Source: Natrialba taiwanensis DSM 12281
Lineage (GTDB): Archaea > Halobacteriota > Halobacteria > Halobacteriales > Natrialbaceae
Assembly (NCBI RefSeq): GCF_000337595.1
Contig: NZ_AOIL01000052.1
Location: 33,910 to 82,160 of the forward strand
Length of the DNA stretch: 48,251 nt
Reading direction: 5' to 3'
The position numbers and the translations under genes are program-made. The notes under the pieces were generated by a model, which searched no databases, was not told the DNA's origin, and saw nothing but the letters and a program-made list of their open reading frames with translations. The stretch's first letter is position 1; each line of letters opens with the position of its first letter. Of the stretch, positions 1-8,852 are shown in pieces.

Positions 1-19
1 AGATGTGTATAAGAGACAG
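1..19 (+). other. Nextera/Tn5 mosaic-end adapter (artefact)
   Basis: The first 19 bases match the Tn5 mosaic end used in Nextera libraries (AGATGTGTATAAGAGACAG). Read in frame they give the peptides MYKRQ and MCIRDR, which are well-known adapter-derived N-termini in draft assemblies. This is not genomic sequence. Genomic DNA starts at about base 20, so the window begins at a contig end. Confidence 0.97.
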
Positions 20-1624
20 GGCGAGTCGCTCCGGCTTCCGGACCTCGAAGCGCGAACTGAACTCGAGTCGCCGTGGTCGGACGCACGATCGCTGTGTAGC
101 GTCCCCATCGCCGACCTCGGCGTCTTGCAGGTTGCCGCCGACACCTCAGAGGCGTTCGATGACGCCGACGTGTCCCTCCTCGAGTCACTCTGTGCGGTCA
201 CGGCTGCCGTTCTCGAGCGAAACCGTGCCGAGGCGCGTCTCACCGCCGAACGAGATCGGTTGCAGAACGAACTCGACGACCGCACGAGCGAGCGAAACCG
301 ACTCGCCGACGAGCAGGCGGTGATCGGGCAGGCTGCCGAACACCTTGCAGCCGAGCGCGATCGCTTCCGAGCGGCGTTTTCGAGCGCGCCGCTGCCGATG
401 CTGCGGTACGAGATCGATGGCCACCATTCAAACGCAGACACTGCACGAGACGCACGTCCGGACTCAGTCTCAGACACGAACCCGGATTCCGACCCGGATC
501 AGGCTCCCAAAGCGGTCATTACGGACATCAACACCGCCTTCGAGACGACGTTCGGCGAGGAGCGAGACACCGTTGTTGGTCAGCCGGTCAGCAACTACAC
601 CGTTCCCTCGGGGGTGCGCGACCGAGCAACCGCACTCACCGAGGCACTCCGCGCAGGCGACCGACGCGAACTCGACTGTCGCCGCGAAACGACCGACGGC
701 ATCCGCGAGTTCAGCGTGACGGTCGTGCCGCTGGAGCGGGCGGCGCGGGACCGGCGGAGCGGCGACGAAATCGAACCCAGAACGGGAACCGGACCCACAA
801 CCGACAGCGCACCCATCGACCATCCGACCGGCATTCTCTACTTCACCGACATCACCGACCGGACCCGCACGCAGCGGGCGCTCACAGCCGCTACCCGACG
901 CCTCGACACCATCGCAACCCTGCTCGAAGACGAGGTCCAGACGCCGCTGAACGTCGCCCGCGGCTACCTCGAACTCGTCGAGAAAACCGGCGACAGCGAC
1001 CACTTCGAGGTGATCGACGACGCACACCTGCAACTGACCGACCACGTCGAATCGCTGTACGAACTCGCCGCTACCGACGAGATTCTCGCCGACACCGAAC
1101 CGGTCGCGATCCACGATGTCGCGAGACGCGCCTGGCTCACCGTCGACACCGGCAACGCCGAACTCGTGGTCGAATCGACCCTGATGCTCGAAGCCGACAG
1201 AGCGCGGTTGCACAACCTGTTCGAGTCGGTCCTGCAACTCGTCGCCGGGAACGATAGCGAAAACGGGACGGGCACCGTCCCATCGTCGGTGACGGTCACC
1301 GTCGGGGCAACCGAGGACGGCTTCTACGTGGCACGCGACGGGCCGGCAGCCGACGATCCGCGGTTCGATCCCGCTTCCGAGGACCCGGGCAAAGAGGGGG
1401 CGGCAGCCGCCGACAGCGACGGGACCGCACACCGATCGACAGCGACAACGACAGCAACCGCAACCGACCCCGACCACCCCGACCACCCCGACCACCCTGA
1501 CGCCGACGGCGCACGTGAGCTCGTCGAACAGATCGCCGATGCGCACAACTGGGACGTCGGAATCGCTGCAGATGAGGCCCGGACGGCGTTCGCGTTTCGG
1601 GGCGTCGACGCGATCGATCTCTAG
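20..1624 (+). CDS. Sensor histidine kinase-like protein, 5' truncated, catalytically degenerate
   Basis: This is the C-terminal ~534 residues of a cytoplasmic multidomain sensor; the start lies beyond the contig end. In order I see the end of a GAF domain (about residues 1-70, ending LCAVTAAVLERNRAEARL), a charged coiled coil to ~115, a PAS domain (from FRAAFSSAPLPMLRYE to TGILYFTDITDRT), a HisKA-like helix pair (QTPLNVARGYLEL) and a remnant ATPase domain. The C-terminus (LVEQIADAHNWDV) is typical of haloarchaeal histidine kinases. The position of the phospho-accepting His reads Asp (EDEVQTPLN), the N-box (FESVLQLVAGN) lacks the Mg-binding Asn, and the G1 box is broken (ARDGPAADDP). An Asp/Thr-rich linker with DHP repeats sits before the C-terminus. 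I infer a pseudokinase that senses through GAF/PAS. It converges on the clamp-loader gene, with 26 bp between the stops. Confidence 0.85.
   Translation, partial: GESLRLPDLEARTELESPWSDARSLCSVPIADLGVLQVAADTSEAFDDADVSLLESLCAVTAAVLERNRAEARLTAERDRLQNELDDRTSERNRLADEQAVIGQAAEHLAAERDRFRAAFSSAPLPMLRYEIDGHHSNADTARDARPDSVSDTNPDSDPDQAPKAVITDINTAFETTFGEERDTVVGQPVSNYTVPSGVRDRATALTEALRAGDRRELDCRRETTDGIREFSVTVVPLERAARDRRSGDEIEPRTGTGPTTDSAPIDHPTGILYFTDITDRTRTQRALTAATRRLDTIATLLEDEVQTPLNVARGYLELVEKTGDSDHFEVIDDAHLQLTDHVESLYELAATDEILADTEPVAIHDVARRAWLTVDTGNAELVVESTLMLEADRARLHNLFESVLQLVAGNDSENGTGTVPSSVTVTVGATEDGFYVARDGPAADDPRFDPASEDPGKEGAAAADSDGTAHRSTATTTATATDPDHPDHPDHPDADGARELVEQIADAHNWDVGIAADEARTAFAFRGVDAIDL
1470..1502 (+). 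repeat. 9-bp tandem repeat encoding DHP units
   Basis: Nearly identical GACCACCCC units repeat in frame and encode DHP-DHP-DHP in the linker of the preceding sensor protein. This is an in-frame microsatellite in a low-complexity segment, so copy-number changes in multiples of the unit would keep the frame. Confidence 0.8.
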
Positions 1625-1650
1625 CGACGACGGCCCACGTGAACTCGTCG

Positions 1651-4600
1651 CTACTCGTCTTCAAGTGCCAGGGATGCGAGCATCGCTTCGAGCTGCAGAC
1701 GCTCGTTCGCGCCCTCGGTAATCCGGAAGTCGACCTCGCCGAGTCGTTCGAGCAGGCGCACTGTCGCCTGTTCGGGGATGTCGAACGTCCAGGCTGAACG
1801 GTGCAACTGGTCGATAACGTCGCCGCCCGCGAGGCCGCGGTCGGTCAGGAGGTCCTCGAGCGTCGCGCGGGCGGCGGTGAAATCACCGGCGATGGCGTGG
1901 TCGACCATCTCCTCGACCTCTTCGGGCCGAGCCGTGGCGGTGATCGCGAAGACGGTCTCTTCATCGACCGTTTCGCCCATCACGGCCGCGGCCTGCAGGG
2001 CGTTGATCGCCTTGCGCATGTCGCCGTCGGCCGCGTAGACGAGCGCGTCGACGCCGTCGTCGGTGACCTCGATACCCTCCGTCTCGGCGATTTCGCGGAC
2101 TTGGGCTTCGATGGCGTCCTCGGTGAGTTCGGTAAAGCGGAAGACGGCGCAGCGGGACTGGATCGGGTCGATGATCTGGCTCGAGTAGTTACACGAGAGG
2201 ATAAAGCGGGTGTTGTTCGAGAACTGCTCCATCGTTCGGCGCAGGGCCGACTGGGCGTCGGAGGTGAGCGCGTCGGCCTCGTCTAAGAAGATGATGCGAT
2301 GGTCGTAACCGCCGAAGGAGGCGCGCGCGAAGTCCTTGATCCGGTCGCGGACGACGTCGATTCCGCGCTGGTCGGAGGCGTTGAGCTCGAGGAAGTTCTC
2401 ACGCCAGTCGTCGTCGTAGACTTCGCGAGCGATGGCTTGCGCTGCCGTTGTGTTGTGCATAACCGTTGGTATGTCCCCCGCGACGTAGTTTCGGGTTCCG
2501 GGTACCGTAAGGTCGTAGACCCGCTGCTCGTCCTCCACTTGCTCTACAGTCGACACGCGGTCGAAGTAGAGCGTGCCGCGGGAGAACCGATCGAGCGCGA
2601 CCAGTCGTTCGACGGTGTCCATCGAACACATCTCGTCGGCGATGTCGTGAACTCGATCAGCGACGGTCTCGAATCGTGGGAGGGACGCAAGATCGTGGTC
2701 ATCGTTCTCGACGAGTTGTCGGACGTCTCTTCCGAGCAACTCCGTCCCCTCGGCGATACGATTGTCCGAAACGCCGAGTGCATCGATCACGGTCCGGAGG
2801 GATTGCTGTACAGAGGCGATATCCGGCGGCGTTTCAGTGTGCGACTCTACCGCGGCAAGCAACTCTCCTGTGCGACTTGCGGTTGGCGACCGTCGTCCGT
2901 CGGAGTACTCGAGTAGCCGGTCCGTCCGGATTCCTGTTTTCTCCTCGACCTCTTTCCGCATCTCGAGCGGCCCCAGTGCGTTCCGCTGACCGATCCACGC
3001 CGTTGGAACGGCGGTCACCGACTGAATATCGGATCGAACCTGCTCTATCTCTTGCTTGGCCTGCTGTGCGGCCTCGAGACGATCTGACGCCGCCTCGAGA
3101 ACGCGGTCGATGTCCTCGAGGTGGGATTCACGACCGGGATTGTCGGGGTGCAGACTCTCGGTCACCAGTGGCTCCTTTTTCAGTGCGAGCGTGCAACAGA
3201 GGTCGTCGACGGCCGCCTGTGCAGGCATCGTATCGTAATTCGGGTTCCCAGAGCCGGCCGTCGCGTCGGCGAGACGGTCGCGCTTGTAGTCGATAGTGAA
3301 TCCGACGGCGTCCTCGAAACGCGAGAGCGCCGACACACCCGAGACGTATAGGGTGTGGTATTCACGCTTCGTTTTAGAGCCGTTCGTCGCGGTCTTCTCG
3401 GCGCAGTCGCGTCGCGTCTGAATTCCAAACGAAGCGAGCAGATACGAACAGAGTGTGATCAGCGACTCGTCTTTCTGTGTCAGTTCGATCGTTCCCTGAT
3501 CTGCGACGTAGGCCTCCGAATCGAAAACAGCCCGCAGGAACGCTGCTCGGGCGTCTTCCGGGGCATGAACGAGGGTTGAACCGATAGCAGACGCCGACGA
3601 ATCACCGAAGACATCGAAGGAGGATTCGAGGAGATGATGGAGCGATTTGGTCTGAAGTTCGACGTACGGCACGCCTTTCTGTACACCGCGGGCCGTCTCG
3701 GCATCGAACAGGTCCTGTGCAATTCGTTCGAACGACGTACAGAGGTCGTCATCGGTATTGTAGAACTTGATACGGCCGTTGTCGATCCGTGCTTCGCTGA
3801 TCGCGAATCCAACGAAGCGCGCCAGGTCCGGAGTGAGTTTCCAGGGAGGCGTGATCGGGCTGGATCGCCTGTTGTACCGCGTAACGTAGCTGACGGATTC
3901 GACATGAGATCGAAGTTCCGATTCCTCGACATCGAGCGATCGAAGATACGTCAGTGAACAGGTCGTGGACGGTTCGTCGAGATCGATCGAAACCGCGCGT
4001 TTGTAATTTTGAGCGGTTTTACGAGAGACATCGGACTCGGCGACGATTTCGTCGATCGAATAGCCGCGGCGGAGACAGCCGATTACCGTTTTCTTCTGTC
4101 CGACGTAGTTCTCTTCCACCGGAATCTCGTATCGCCGAGCGAATGGCTTCGAGACAGTGACGAACGTCCGATTGCCATCCATTGACGAGAGCCAGTCAAG
4201 CGACGGTGATGAGTCGTCGGCGACGGGTGTTTCTAGCGGCCGAGCAATTCGTTCTCCATCAGTGATCGACTCGGCTTGCTTCCAGGAGAGACCCGTCTCG
4301 TCAGCGACGAGGAGTTTGTGTTCGGGCGTAACCGTGATCTCGTTTCCATCCCGCGTCTCGATCGAAATGAGATTAGCCGCTTCTTTGGAGAAGACGTGCG
4401 ACGGAGCGGCGTACTCAAACGAGCCGTCGTCGTTGTACGTGAGGATCTCGAGGTCATCGTCCGGTGTATCGAAGCCGTCAATAGCACCGACGACTGCGGA
4501 TATCGGGGTGATCCCCTCGTTCGTCAATACCGGTGTCTCGCCGGTAACACACTTCCCGGTGCCGGCCGGCCCCGCAAACATGAGGTGGGGCAGGTCGTCT

Positions 4601-4746
4601 TGCTCGACGTACCGCTCGAGACGCGGAACGATATTCTCGTGGCCCTTGATCTCGTCGAGTCGCTCCGGGCGGTACTTCTCGATCCAGACCTCGGTCTTGC
4701 CGGGAGTCGACTCGGCGACCTCGGCGTCCACGTCGGCGTCGCTCAT
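1651..4746 (-). CDS. rfcS: Replication factor C small subunit, with intein
   Basis: Small subunit of the archaeal clamp loader, which opens and loads the PCNA ring onto primed DNA in complex with the large subunit. The 1031-residue precursor is 65 + 266 residues of host protein (331 after splicing, the normal RfcS length) interrupted by a 700-residue intein. The N-terminal host part has [17 protein letters not shown] and GPAGTGK. The C-terminal part restarts with [10 protein letters not shown] and carries [19 protein letters not shown], Walker [11 protein letters not shown], sensor 1 FILSCNYS and the SRC arginine-finger motif (QSRCAVFRF). Splicing is needed to rebuild the nucleotide-binding P-loop, so the precursor should be inactive as an ATPase. 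The start MSDADVD is the normal position for the family. The gene is divergent from the bactofilin-like gene, and its coding sequence is clearly lower in GC inside the intein. Confidence 0.97.
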   Translation of the reverse strand: MSDADVDAEVAESTPGKTEVWIEKYRPERLDEIKGHENIVPRLERYVEQDDLPHLMFAGPAGTGKCVTGETPVLTNEGITPISAVVGAIDGFDTPDDDLEILTYNDDGSFEYAAPSHVFSKEAANLISIETRDGNEITVTPEHKLLVADETGLSWKQAESITDGERIARPLETPVADDSSPSLDWLSSMDGNRTFVTVSKPFARRYEIPVEENYVGQKKTVIGCLRRGYSIDEIVAESDVSRKTAQNYKRAVSIDLDEPSTTCSLTYLRSLDVEESELRSHVESVSYVTRYNRRSSPITPPWKLTPDLARFVGFAISEARIDNGRIKFYNTDDDLCTSFERIAQDLFDAETARGVQKGVPYVELQTKSLHHLLESSFDVFGDSSASAIGSTLVHAPEDARAAFLRAVFDSEAYVADQGTIELTQKDESLITLCSYLLASFGIQTRRDCAEKTATNGSKTKREYHTLYVSGVSALSRFEDAVGFTIDYKRDRLADATAGSGNPNYDTMPAQAAVDDLCCTLALKKEPLVTESLHPDNPGRESHLEDIDRVLEAASDRLEAAQQAKQEIEQVRSDIQSVTAVPTAWIGQRNALGPLEMRKEVEEKTGIRTDRLLEYSDGRRSPTASRTGELLAAVESHTETPPDIASVQQSLRTVIDALGVSDNRIAEGTELLGRDVRQLVENDDHDLASLPRFETVADRVHDIADEMCSMDTVERLVALDRFSRGTLYFDRVSTVEQVEDEQRVYDLTVPGTRNYVAGDIPTVMHNTTAAQAIAREVYDDDWRENFLELNASDQRGIDVVRDRIKDFARASFGGYDHRIIFLDEADALTSDAQSALRRTMEQFSNNTRFILSCNYSSQIIDPIQSRCAVFRFTELTEDAIEAQVREIAETEGIEVTDDGVDALVYAADGDMRKAINALQAAAVMGETVDEETVFAITATARPEEVEEMVDHAIAGDFTAARATLEDLLTDRGLAGGDVIDQLHRSAWTFDIPEQATVRLLERLGEVDFRITEGANERLQLEAMLASLALEDE
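2452..4551 (-). mobile_element. RfcS intein in the Walker A loop, with homing-endonuclease region
   Basis: Protein intron of 700 residues, precursor residues 66-765. It begins CVTGETPVL (nucleophilic Cys1, block A) directly after GPAGTGK. A block B with TPEHKLLV follows. The end is [19 protein letters not shown] then Met-His-Asn (blocks F and G), before a Thr at +1. The insertion site between the P-loop Lys and Thr is the classic RFC intein position. A LAGLIDADG-type endonuclease region is visible: [12 protein letters not shown] for motif 1 and [12 protein letters not shown] for motif 2, both with Glu where the catalytic Asp usually sits. A helix-turn-helix-like insertion ([20 protein letters not shown]) and a coiled-coil segment near [17 protein letters not shown] extend it beyond the usual size. 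Splicing residues look intact; endonuclease activity is uncertain. Confidence 0.95.
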
Positions 4747-4886
4747 ACCGGACCAAGGAGTGGCCCGAAGATAAAACGACCGAACGACACCGTCGGTCGC
4801 CGGTGCGACCGAGCCACCACGAAGTCGACGTATCTAGCCATTGAACGAATGACAGATTTTTCACACTCGTCGGAAAAGGTATACTC

Positions 4887-6038
4887 ATGGTGACAAAACA
4901 GGCGGCCCGGACGAGTTCACGTCGCGGATCAGTACTCCTCGTCCTGGTGCTCGTCATCCTCGTCGGCTGTAGTGCGCTTTCGGCACCGGTCGCCGCACAG
5001 ACCGACACGCGAACTGGTGGGACCATCACCGTCGAAGCGGACGAAACCGTCGATAGCCTCACCGCCGTCGGCGGCACCGTCATCGTCGAAGGGACCGTCA
5101 CTGGCGATGTGAGCGCCGCTGCGGGCGAAGTTCGAATCGAGGGCGACGTCGGCGGCGATCTCGAAGCGGGGGCTGGGAGCGTCACGATCACCGGCACCGT
5201 CGACGGCGATGTCGACGCCGGGGCCGGCGGCTTTGAACTCGCCGAGGGCGCGACCATCGGTGGCGACCTGACGGCCGGCAGCGGCGGGGCGACGATCGAC
5301 GGGACGATCGAGGGCGACGCCGAAATCGGGGCCGAAACGACCCGCCTCGGCGACGAGGCCGCGATCGAGGGCGACCTGCGCTACGGCGGCGATCTCGAGG
5401 GTAACACCGACGCCGTCGCCGGGACTATCGAGTACGACTCCACGTTGGGCAACGACTTCCTCCCCTCGTTCGACCCGATCGGCTCCCTCCTCGTGTCCGC
5501 GTACGTCCTCGCGCTGAACCTGTTGTTCGGAGCCATCTTGCTGGCGCTCTTTCCGCTGTTCTCCGATCGCGTTGCAGGCCGCGTCGCGGAGACGCCCGCT
5601 CGGTCGGGACTGGCGGGCCTCGGCGTCCTTATCGGTGTTCCGATCCTGCTCGTCGCGCTCGCGATCACGGTCATCGGGATTCCGCTCTCGATCGTCGGCG
5701 CGTTCGTCTTCGCGCTGCTCGTCTGGATCGGCGGCATCTACGGCTGGTTCGCCGTGGCAGCGTGGCTCCTCTCGCTTGCCGGCATCGGAAACCGGTGGAT
5801 CGCACTCGTCGTCGGCCTCGTCGGCGGCGCACTCATCGCACAAATTCCCTGGGTCGGCGGCCCGCTCAACTTCATCGTCCTGCTGCTGGGACTCGGTGCG
5901 CTCGCGCTCGCGCTGTTCGGCCACCGGCGAGCGGTCCGCGAGCGAGAACGGCGACGGGACCGAGAGCCGCGGGCGGATACACGAACGGACCGCGACACCC
6001 GCGATAGCTTCGATTCCGACGAACCGGCGGCCGAATGA
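4887..6038 (+). CDS. Membrane-anchored bactofilin (halofilin-like) polymer-forming protein
   Basis: The 383-residue protein has three parts. An N-terminal hydrophobic leader (~18-35) has a lipobox-like LVGC and a possible signal-peptidase site after VAAQ. A right-handed beta-helix of short repeats spans ~42-175 (VEGTVTGDV, IEGDVGGDL, ITGTVDGDV, IDGTIEGDA), the bactofilin pattern. A C-terminal block of about five membrane helices (~200-350) is followed by an Arg/Asp-rich tail. Bactofilins self-assemble into filaments, and related haloarchaeal halofilins affect cell shape. Here the leader predicts that the beta-helix is outside the membrane, unlike bacterial bactofilins, which are cytoplasmic. 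An odd helix count would put the charged tail inside. It is divergent from rfcS with a 140-bp gap. Family assignment is firm; the cellular role is inferred. Confidence 0.85.
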   Translation: MVTKQAARTSSRRGSVLLVLVLVILVGCSALSAPVAAQTDTRTGGTITVEADETVDSLTAVGGTVIVEGTVTGDVSAAAGEVRIEGDVGGDLEAGAGSVTITGTVDGDVDAGAGGFELAEGATIGGDLTAGSGGATIDGTIEGDAEIGAETTRLGDEAAIEGDLRYGGDLEGNTDAVAGTIEYDSTLGNDFLPSFDPIGSLLVSAYVLALNLLFGAILLALFPLFSDRVAGRVAETPARSGLAGLGVLIGVPILLVALAITVIGIPLSIVGAFVFALLVWIGGIYGWFAVAAWLLSLAGIGNRWIALVVGLVGGALIAQIPWVGGPLNFIVLLLGLGALALALFGHRRAVRERERRRDREPRADTRTDRDTRDSFDSDEPAAE

Positions 6039-6230
6039 GACGGACCGGCTTTGGGAGGCCTAGCAAAACAAGAATAAATGCGGCAGAGGACGCCCACCTC
6101 GGTGCGTTAGTAGCAAGCGCAATCACCATTGAGAGTGAAATCCACTGATGGCGCTGTAGATAGTTACCGCGAGTTCCCGATGCGAAACCACAACCAGTAA
6201 CAATAGATGATTATCCGGTTTGTCCATACT

Positions 6231-6668
6231 CTATTCAGGTGGTCGAATAGACCGGAAGCGAGTGGTAATCTCCGCTACCCAATTTCCGACCATGGCACAG
6301 ATCATCACCAGTATAGCAAGACAGATTACCAGTAAAACGAGTACAAATGGAATTGCGACGACTTCTAGCCTTGTACTTTCACCCAGGGAAAATCTTGCTA
6401 CAACTTCGATAGCAAACGCTACAACTCCCCCAAGAGACGCCACGAAACCAGCAATCAATCCAGCCCGGTGACTATCCGCAGGCCTTGCATTGAACAGATA
6501 TCCGACGAGAAGTCCGGTCACTATCATCGGGGCACTATGCAGCAGGGTTGTTGTTTCCCACGAGACGAGGAGGGTGAACGGAACCGAAGCGAAACCGAGA
6601 AGCGCGGCGATAAGAAACGGGCTTTCAGTCACCGCATCTACCGTATTCTGAAGGCTGTATTCAGACAT
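6231..6668 (-). CDS. Small hypothetical membrane protein
   Basis: A 145-residue protein with four predicted membrane helices: roughly 18-37, 45-61, 71-90 and a long one at ~103-130 (VVAIPFVLVLLVICLAILVMICAMVG). It resembles haloarchaeal DUF5518-type four-helix proteins in layout, but I cannot assign a function. Base composition is visibly lower in GC than the surrounding genes, with more A/T third positions, which may indicate transfer or relaxed selection. It stands alone, tail to tail with the bactofilin-like gene. The start ATG at 6668 is the first in frame. Confidence 0.7.
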   Translation of the reverse strand: MSEYSLQNTVDAVTESPFLIAALLGFASVPFTLLVSWETTTLLHSAPMIVTGLLVGYLFNARPADSHRAGLIAGFVASLGGVVAFAIEVVARFSLGESTRLEVVAIPFVLVLLVICLAILVMICAMVGNWVAEITTRFRSIRPPE

Positions 6669-7031
6669 ATCCTACTGATATTGTCGTCGAATTATACTAT
6701 TTCTTCTCCCTTGATGACCGCGGTTCTTCGCAGCCGGGCCACTGTACCGCAGACACTCTATATCGCGCACCTGTTCTTGACACGTACCACTCACGCCACT
6801 GTATCGATTGGTGTATGAGTGACCTGGATGTAACGCTCCCCGGGGCCACCACAATCGGTGTGCGAACCGCGCTCTGACGGCCACATACCAATACGAACAC
6901 CGGCAGTACCCGAACCGCAACTCGATCCGCACACCGATTCGCACACCGACTCGCACACCGACACCGCGCGAATACGAACTCACGACAAACACGAACGACG
7001 CGCTCAAGTCCCACCCTCGATAATCCCGTAT
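6669..7031. other. Intergenic region without a supported gene
   Basis: Short open frames exist on both strands, but they lack conserved features and read through the 12-bp repeat. The region holds the divergent promoters of the membrane-protein gene and samp2, plus the direct repeats annotated separately. I see no RNA gene in it. Confidence 0.6.
6923..6958 (+). repeat. Three 12-bp direct repeats upstream of samp2
   Basis: Units CGATCCGCACAC, CGATTCGCACAC and CGACTCGCACAC follow one another without gaps, and a fourth partial unit comes next. They end about 70 bp before the samp2 start and lie outside any supported coding frame. They may be a binding array or simple slippage. Confidence 0.8.
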
Positions 7032-7292
7032 ATGCGCGTCACCGTCGATATCAAAGGCGAGGACACCCACGAAATCGAACTCGAAACGCAGAACGAGGAG
7101 CGCAGCGACGGCGACGCCACGAGTTCAGCGCAGCCGTCGGTCGCGCCCGAGCCGACGTATGCGGATCTGCTTCGCGAGGTTGACCTCAGCCCGCACGAGG
7201 TGAGCGTGCTGGTCGACGGGCGGCCGGTGCCGGAGGATCAGCCGGTCGAGAGCGAGCACGTGACGGTGTTGCGGCTGATCAAGGGCGGCTGA
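7032..7292 (+). CDS. samp2: Ubiquitin-like small archaeal modifier protein SAMP2
   Basis: A beta-grasp protein of 86 residues ending in the diglycine tail LRLIKGG, which is activated by the E1-like UbaA. It is then attached to lysines of target proteins (sampylation) or used as sulfur carrier for tRNA thiolation. The C-terminal half (YADLLREVDLSPHEVSVLVDGRPVPEDQPVE) is almost identical to Haloferax SAMP2. The start MRVTVDIKGE matches the family N-terminus, so I reject the longer upstream frame. The protein is about 20 residues longer than Haloferax SAMP2 because of a Ser/Glu-rich insertion between the first beta-hairpin and the helix (around residues 20-40). It is a single gene, in the same direction as glyA but 133 bp away. 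Confidence 0.95.
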   Translation: MRVTVDIKGEDTHEIELETQNEERSDGDATSSAQPSVAPEPTYADLLREVDLSPHEVSVLVDGRPVPEDQPVESEHVTVLRLIKGG

Positions 7293-7392
7293 CGCTGGTG
7301 GCGTTGGGTAAAGTAAGAGACACGGGTAGCGCGGATGGCGCGGATAATGCGGCTCAGGAAGGCCTTTTGAACGGGTCGATCACCTGCGATCA

Positions 7393-7403
7393 AGCTACTT
7401 AGA
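7393..7403 (+). promoter_or_regulatory. Possible TATA element of glyA
   Basis: An A/T-rich stretch, GCTACTTAGAA, lies about 23-33 bp before the glyA ATG. That is the spacing expected of a TATA box serving a leaderless or nearly leaderless haloarchaeal transcript. Confidence 0.35.
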
Positions 7404-7425
7404 ACAGAGCATTGATGGCAATGGT

Positions 7426-8670
7426 ATGCCAAACCCTATCAGAGACGTTGCGCCGACAGTCGCCGACGCCGTCGCGAACGAACGCGAGCGCCAGGAGTCG
7501 ACGCTCGGGATGATCGCATCCGAGAACCACGTTTCCGAGGCCGTCCTCGCGGCCCAGGGGACGGCGCTGACGAACAAGTACGCCGAGGGCTACCCCGGCG
7601 CGCGCTACTACGGCGGCTGCGAGTTCGTCGACGAGATCGAGCGACTGGCCATCGAACGGGCGACCGACCTGTGGGGTGCGGATCACATCAACGTCCAGCC
7701 CCACTCGGGCACGCAGGCGAACATGGGCGTCTATTTCGCGGCCCTCGAGCCGGGCGAGACGATCCTCTCGCTCGACCTCACCCACGGCGGGCACCTCAGT
7801 CACGGCCACCACGTCAATTTCTCCGGCCAACTCTACGATGTCTTCCAGTACGAGGTCGACCCCGAAACCGGATACATCGACTACGATGAACTCGCCGCGC
7901 TGGCCCACGACGTCGATCCCGAGCTAATCGTCAGCGGGTCCTCGGCGTACCCCCGCGAGTTCGACTGGGAGCGCGTCGGCGAGATTGCGGACGCGGTCGG
8001 TGCCCACCAGCTCGCCGATATCGCGCACATCACGGGGCTCGTCGCGGCCGGCGTGCACTCGAGTCCCGTCGATCACGCGACGTTCGTCACCGGCAGCACG
8101 CACAAAACGATCCGGGCCGGCCGGGGCGGGATCATCATGTGCGACGCGGAGTACGCTGACGACGTGGACAGCGCGGTCTTTCCCGGCAGCCAGGGCGGGC
8201 CACTCATGCACAACGTCGCCGGTAAGGCCGTCGGCTTCACGGAGGCGACGACGCCGGCGTTCGAGGAGTACGCAGAGCAGACCGTCGCGAATGCGACCGT
8301 CTTCGCGGATGTCCTCCGTGATCGCGGCCTGTCGCTCGTCTCCGGCGGCACGGACAAGCACCTCGTGCTCGTCGATCTGCGGGATTCACACCCCGATCTC
8401 ACCGGCGACGACGCCGAGGACGCCCTCGCTGCCGTCGACATCGTCGTCAACAAGAATACCGTGCCGGGTGAGACGCGGTCACCGTTCGTCACCAGCGGGA
8501 TCCGAATCGGGACGCCCGCGCTGACGACGCGCGGATTCGGCGCGGACGAACTCGAAACGGTCGCACACCACATCGCCGACGTCCTCGATGAGCCCGACGA
8601 CGAGGACGTTCGAAACCGCGTTCGCGAGGACGTACAACGGCTCTGCGAGACGCACCCGATCTACGACTGA
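7426..8670 (+). CDS. glyA: Serine (glycine) hydroxymethyltransferase
   Basis: PLP enzyme of 414 residues that interconverts serine and glycine with a tetrahydrofolate (or pterin) one-carbon carrier. Diagnostic motifs are LGMIASENHVS near the N-terminus, YPGARYYGGCE, HSGTQANMGVYF, the PLP-binding Asp-x-His (LADIAHITGLVAAG), the Schiff-base lysine in TGSTHKTIRAGRGG, and TRGFGADE near the end. Length and start (MPNPIRDVAP) are normal. In this neighbourhood it is the step that takes the glycine left after betaine demethylation and condenses it with methylene-tetrahydrofolate to serine. It would therefore re-use the one-carbon unit released by the GcvT-containing dehydrogenase at 12537-15053. It is monocistronic by spacing. 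Confidence 0.97.
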   Translation: MPNPIRDVAPTVADAVANERERQESTLGMIASENHVSEAVLAAQGTALTNKYAEGYPGARYYGGCEFVDEIERLAIERATDLWGADHINVQPHSGTQANMGVYFAALEPGETILSLDLTHGGHLSHGHHVNFSGQLYDVFQYEVDPETGYIDYDELAALAHDVDPELIVSGSSAYPREFDWERVGEIADAVGAHQLADIAHITGLVAAGVHSSPVDHATFVTGSTHKTIRAGRGGIIMCDAEYADDVDSAVFPGSQGGPLMHNVAGKAVGFTEATTPAFEEYAEQTVANATVFADVLRDRGLSLVSGGTDKHLVLVDLRDSHPDLTGDDAEDALAAVDIVVNKNTVPGETRSPFVTSGIRIGTPALTTRGFGADELETVAHHIADVLDEPDDEDVRNRVREDVQRLCETHPIYD

Positions 8671-8852
8671 CGTGACCGCCGAACGGAACGCGGTCCACGG
8701 ATAGCACTTAGCGGCGGTGGTACTGGCGGCCATCCGCCATCACGGTCGCCGTTCACCGCCGATACTCTACATTCGACAGAACCGTTATGATGGATCGTGT
8801 TGAATCAGTACCAATCCCGTCGAACAGATGAACTCGGCGGGGTCTGCATTTC

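Noticed and set aside
470..1546. 358-residue open frame on the minus strand opposite the sensor gene
   Set aside because: It is an antisense shadow of a high-GC gene; composition is Val/Gly/Arg-rich without motifs, while the plus strand encodes clear GAF/PAS/HisKA-like domains.
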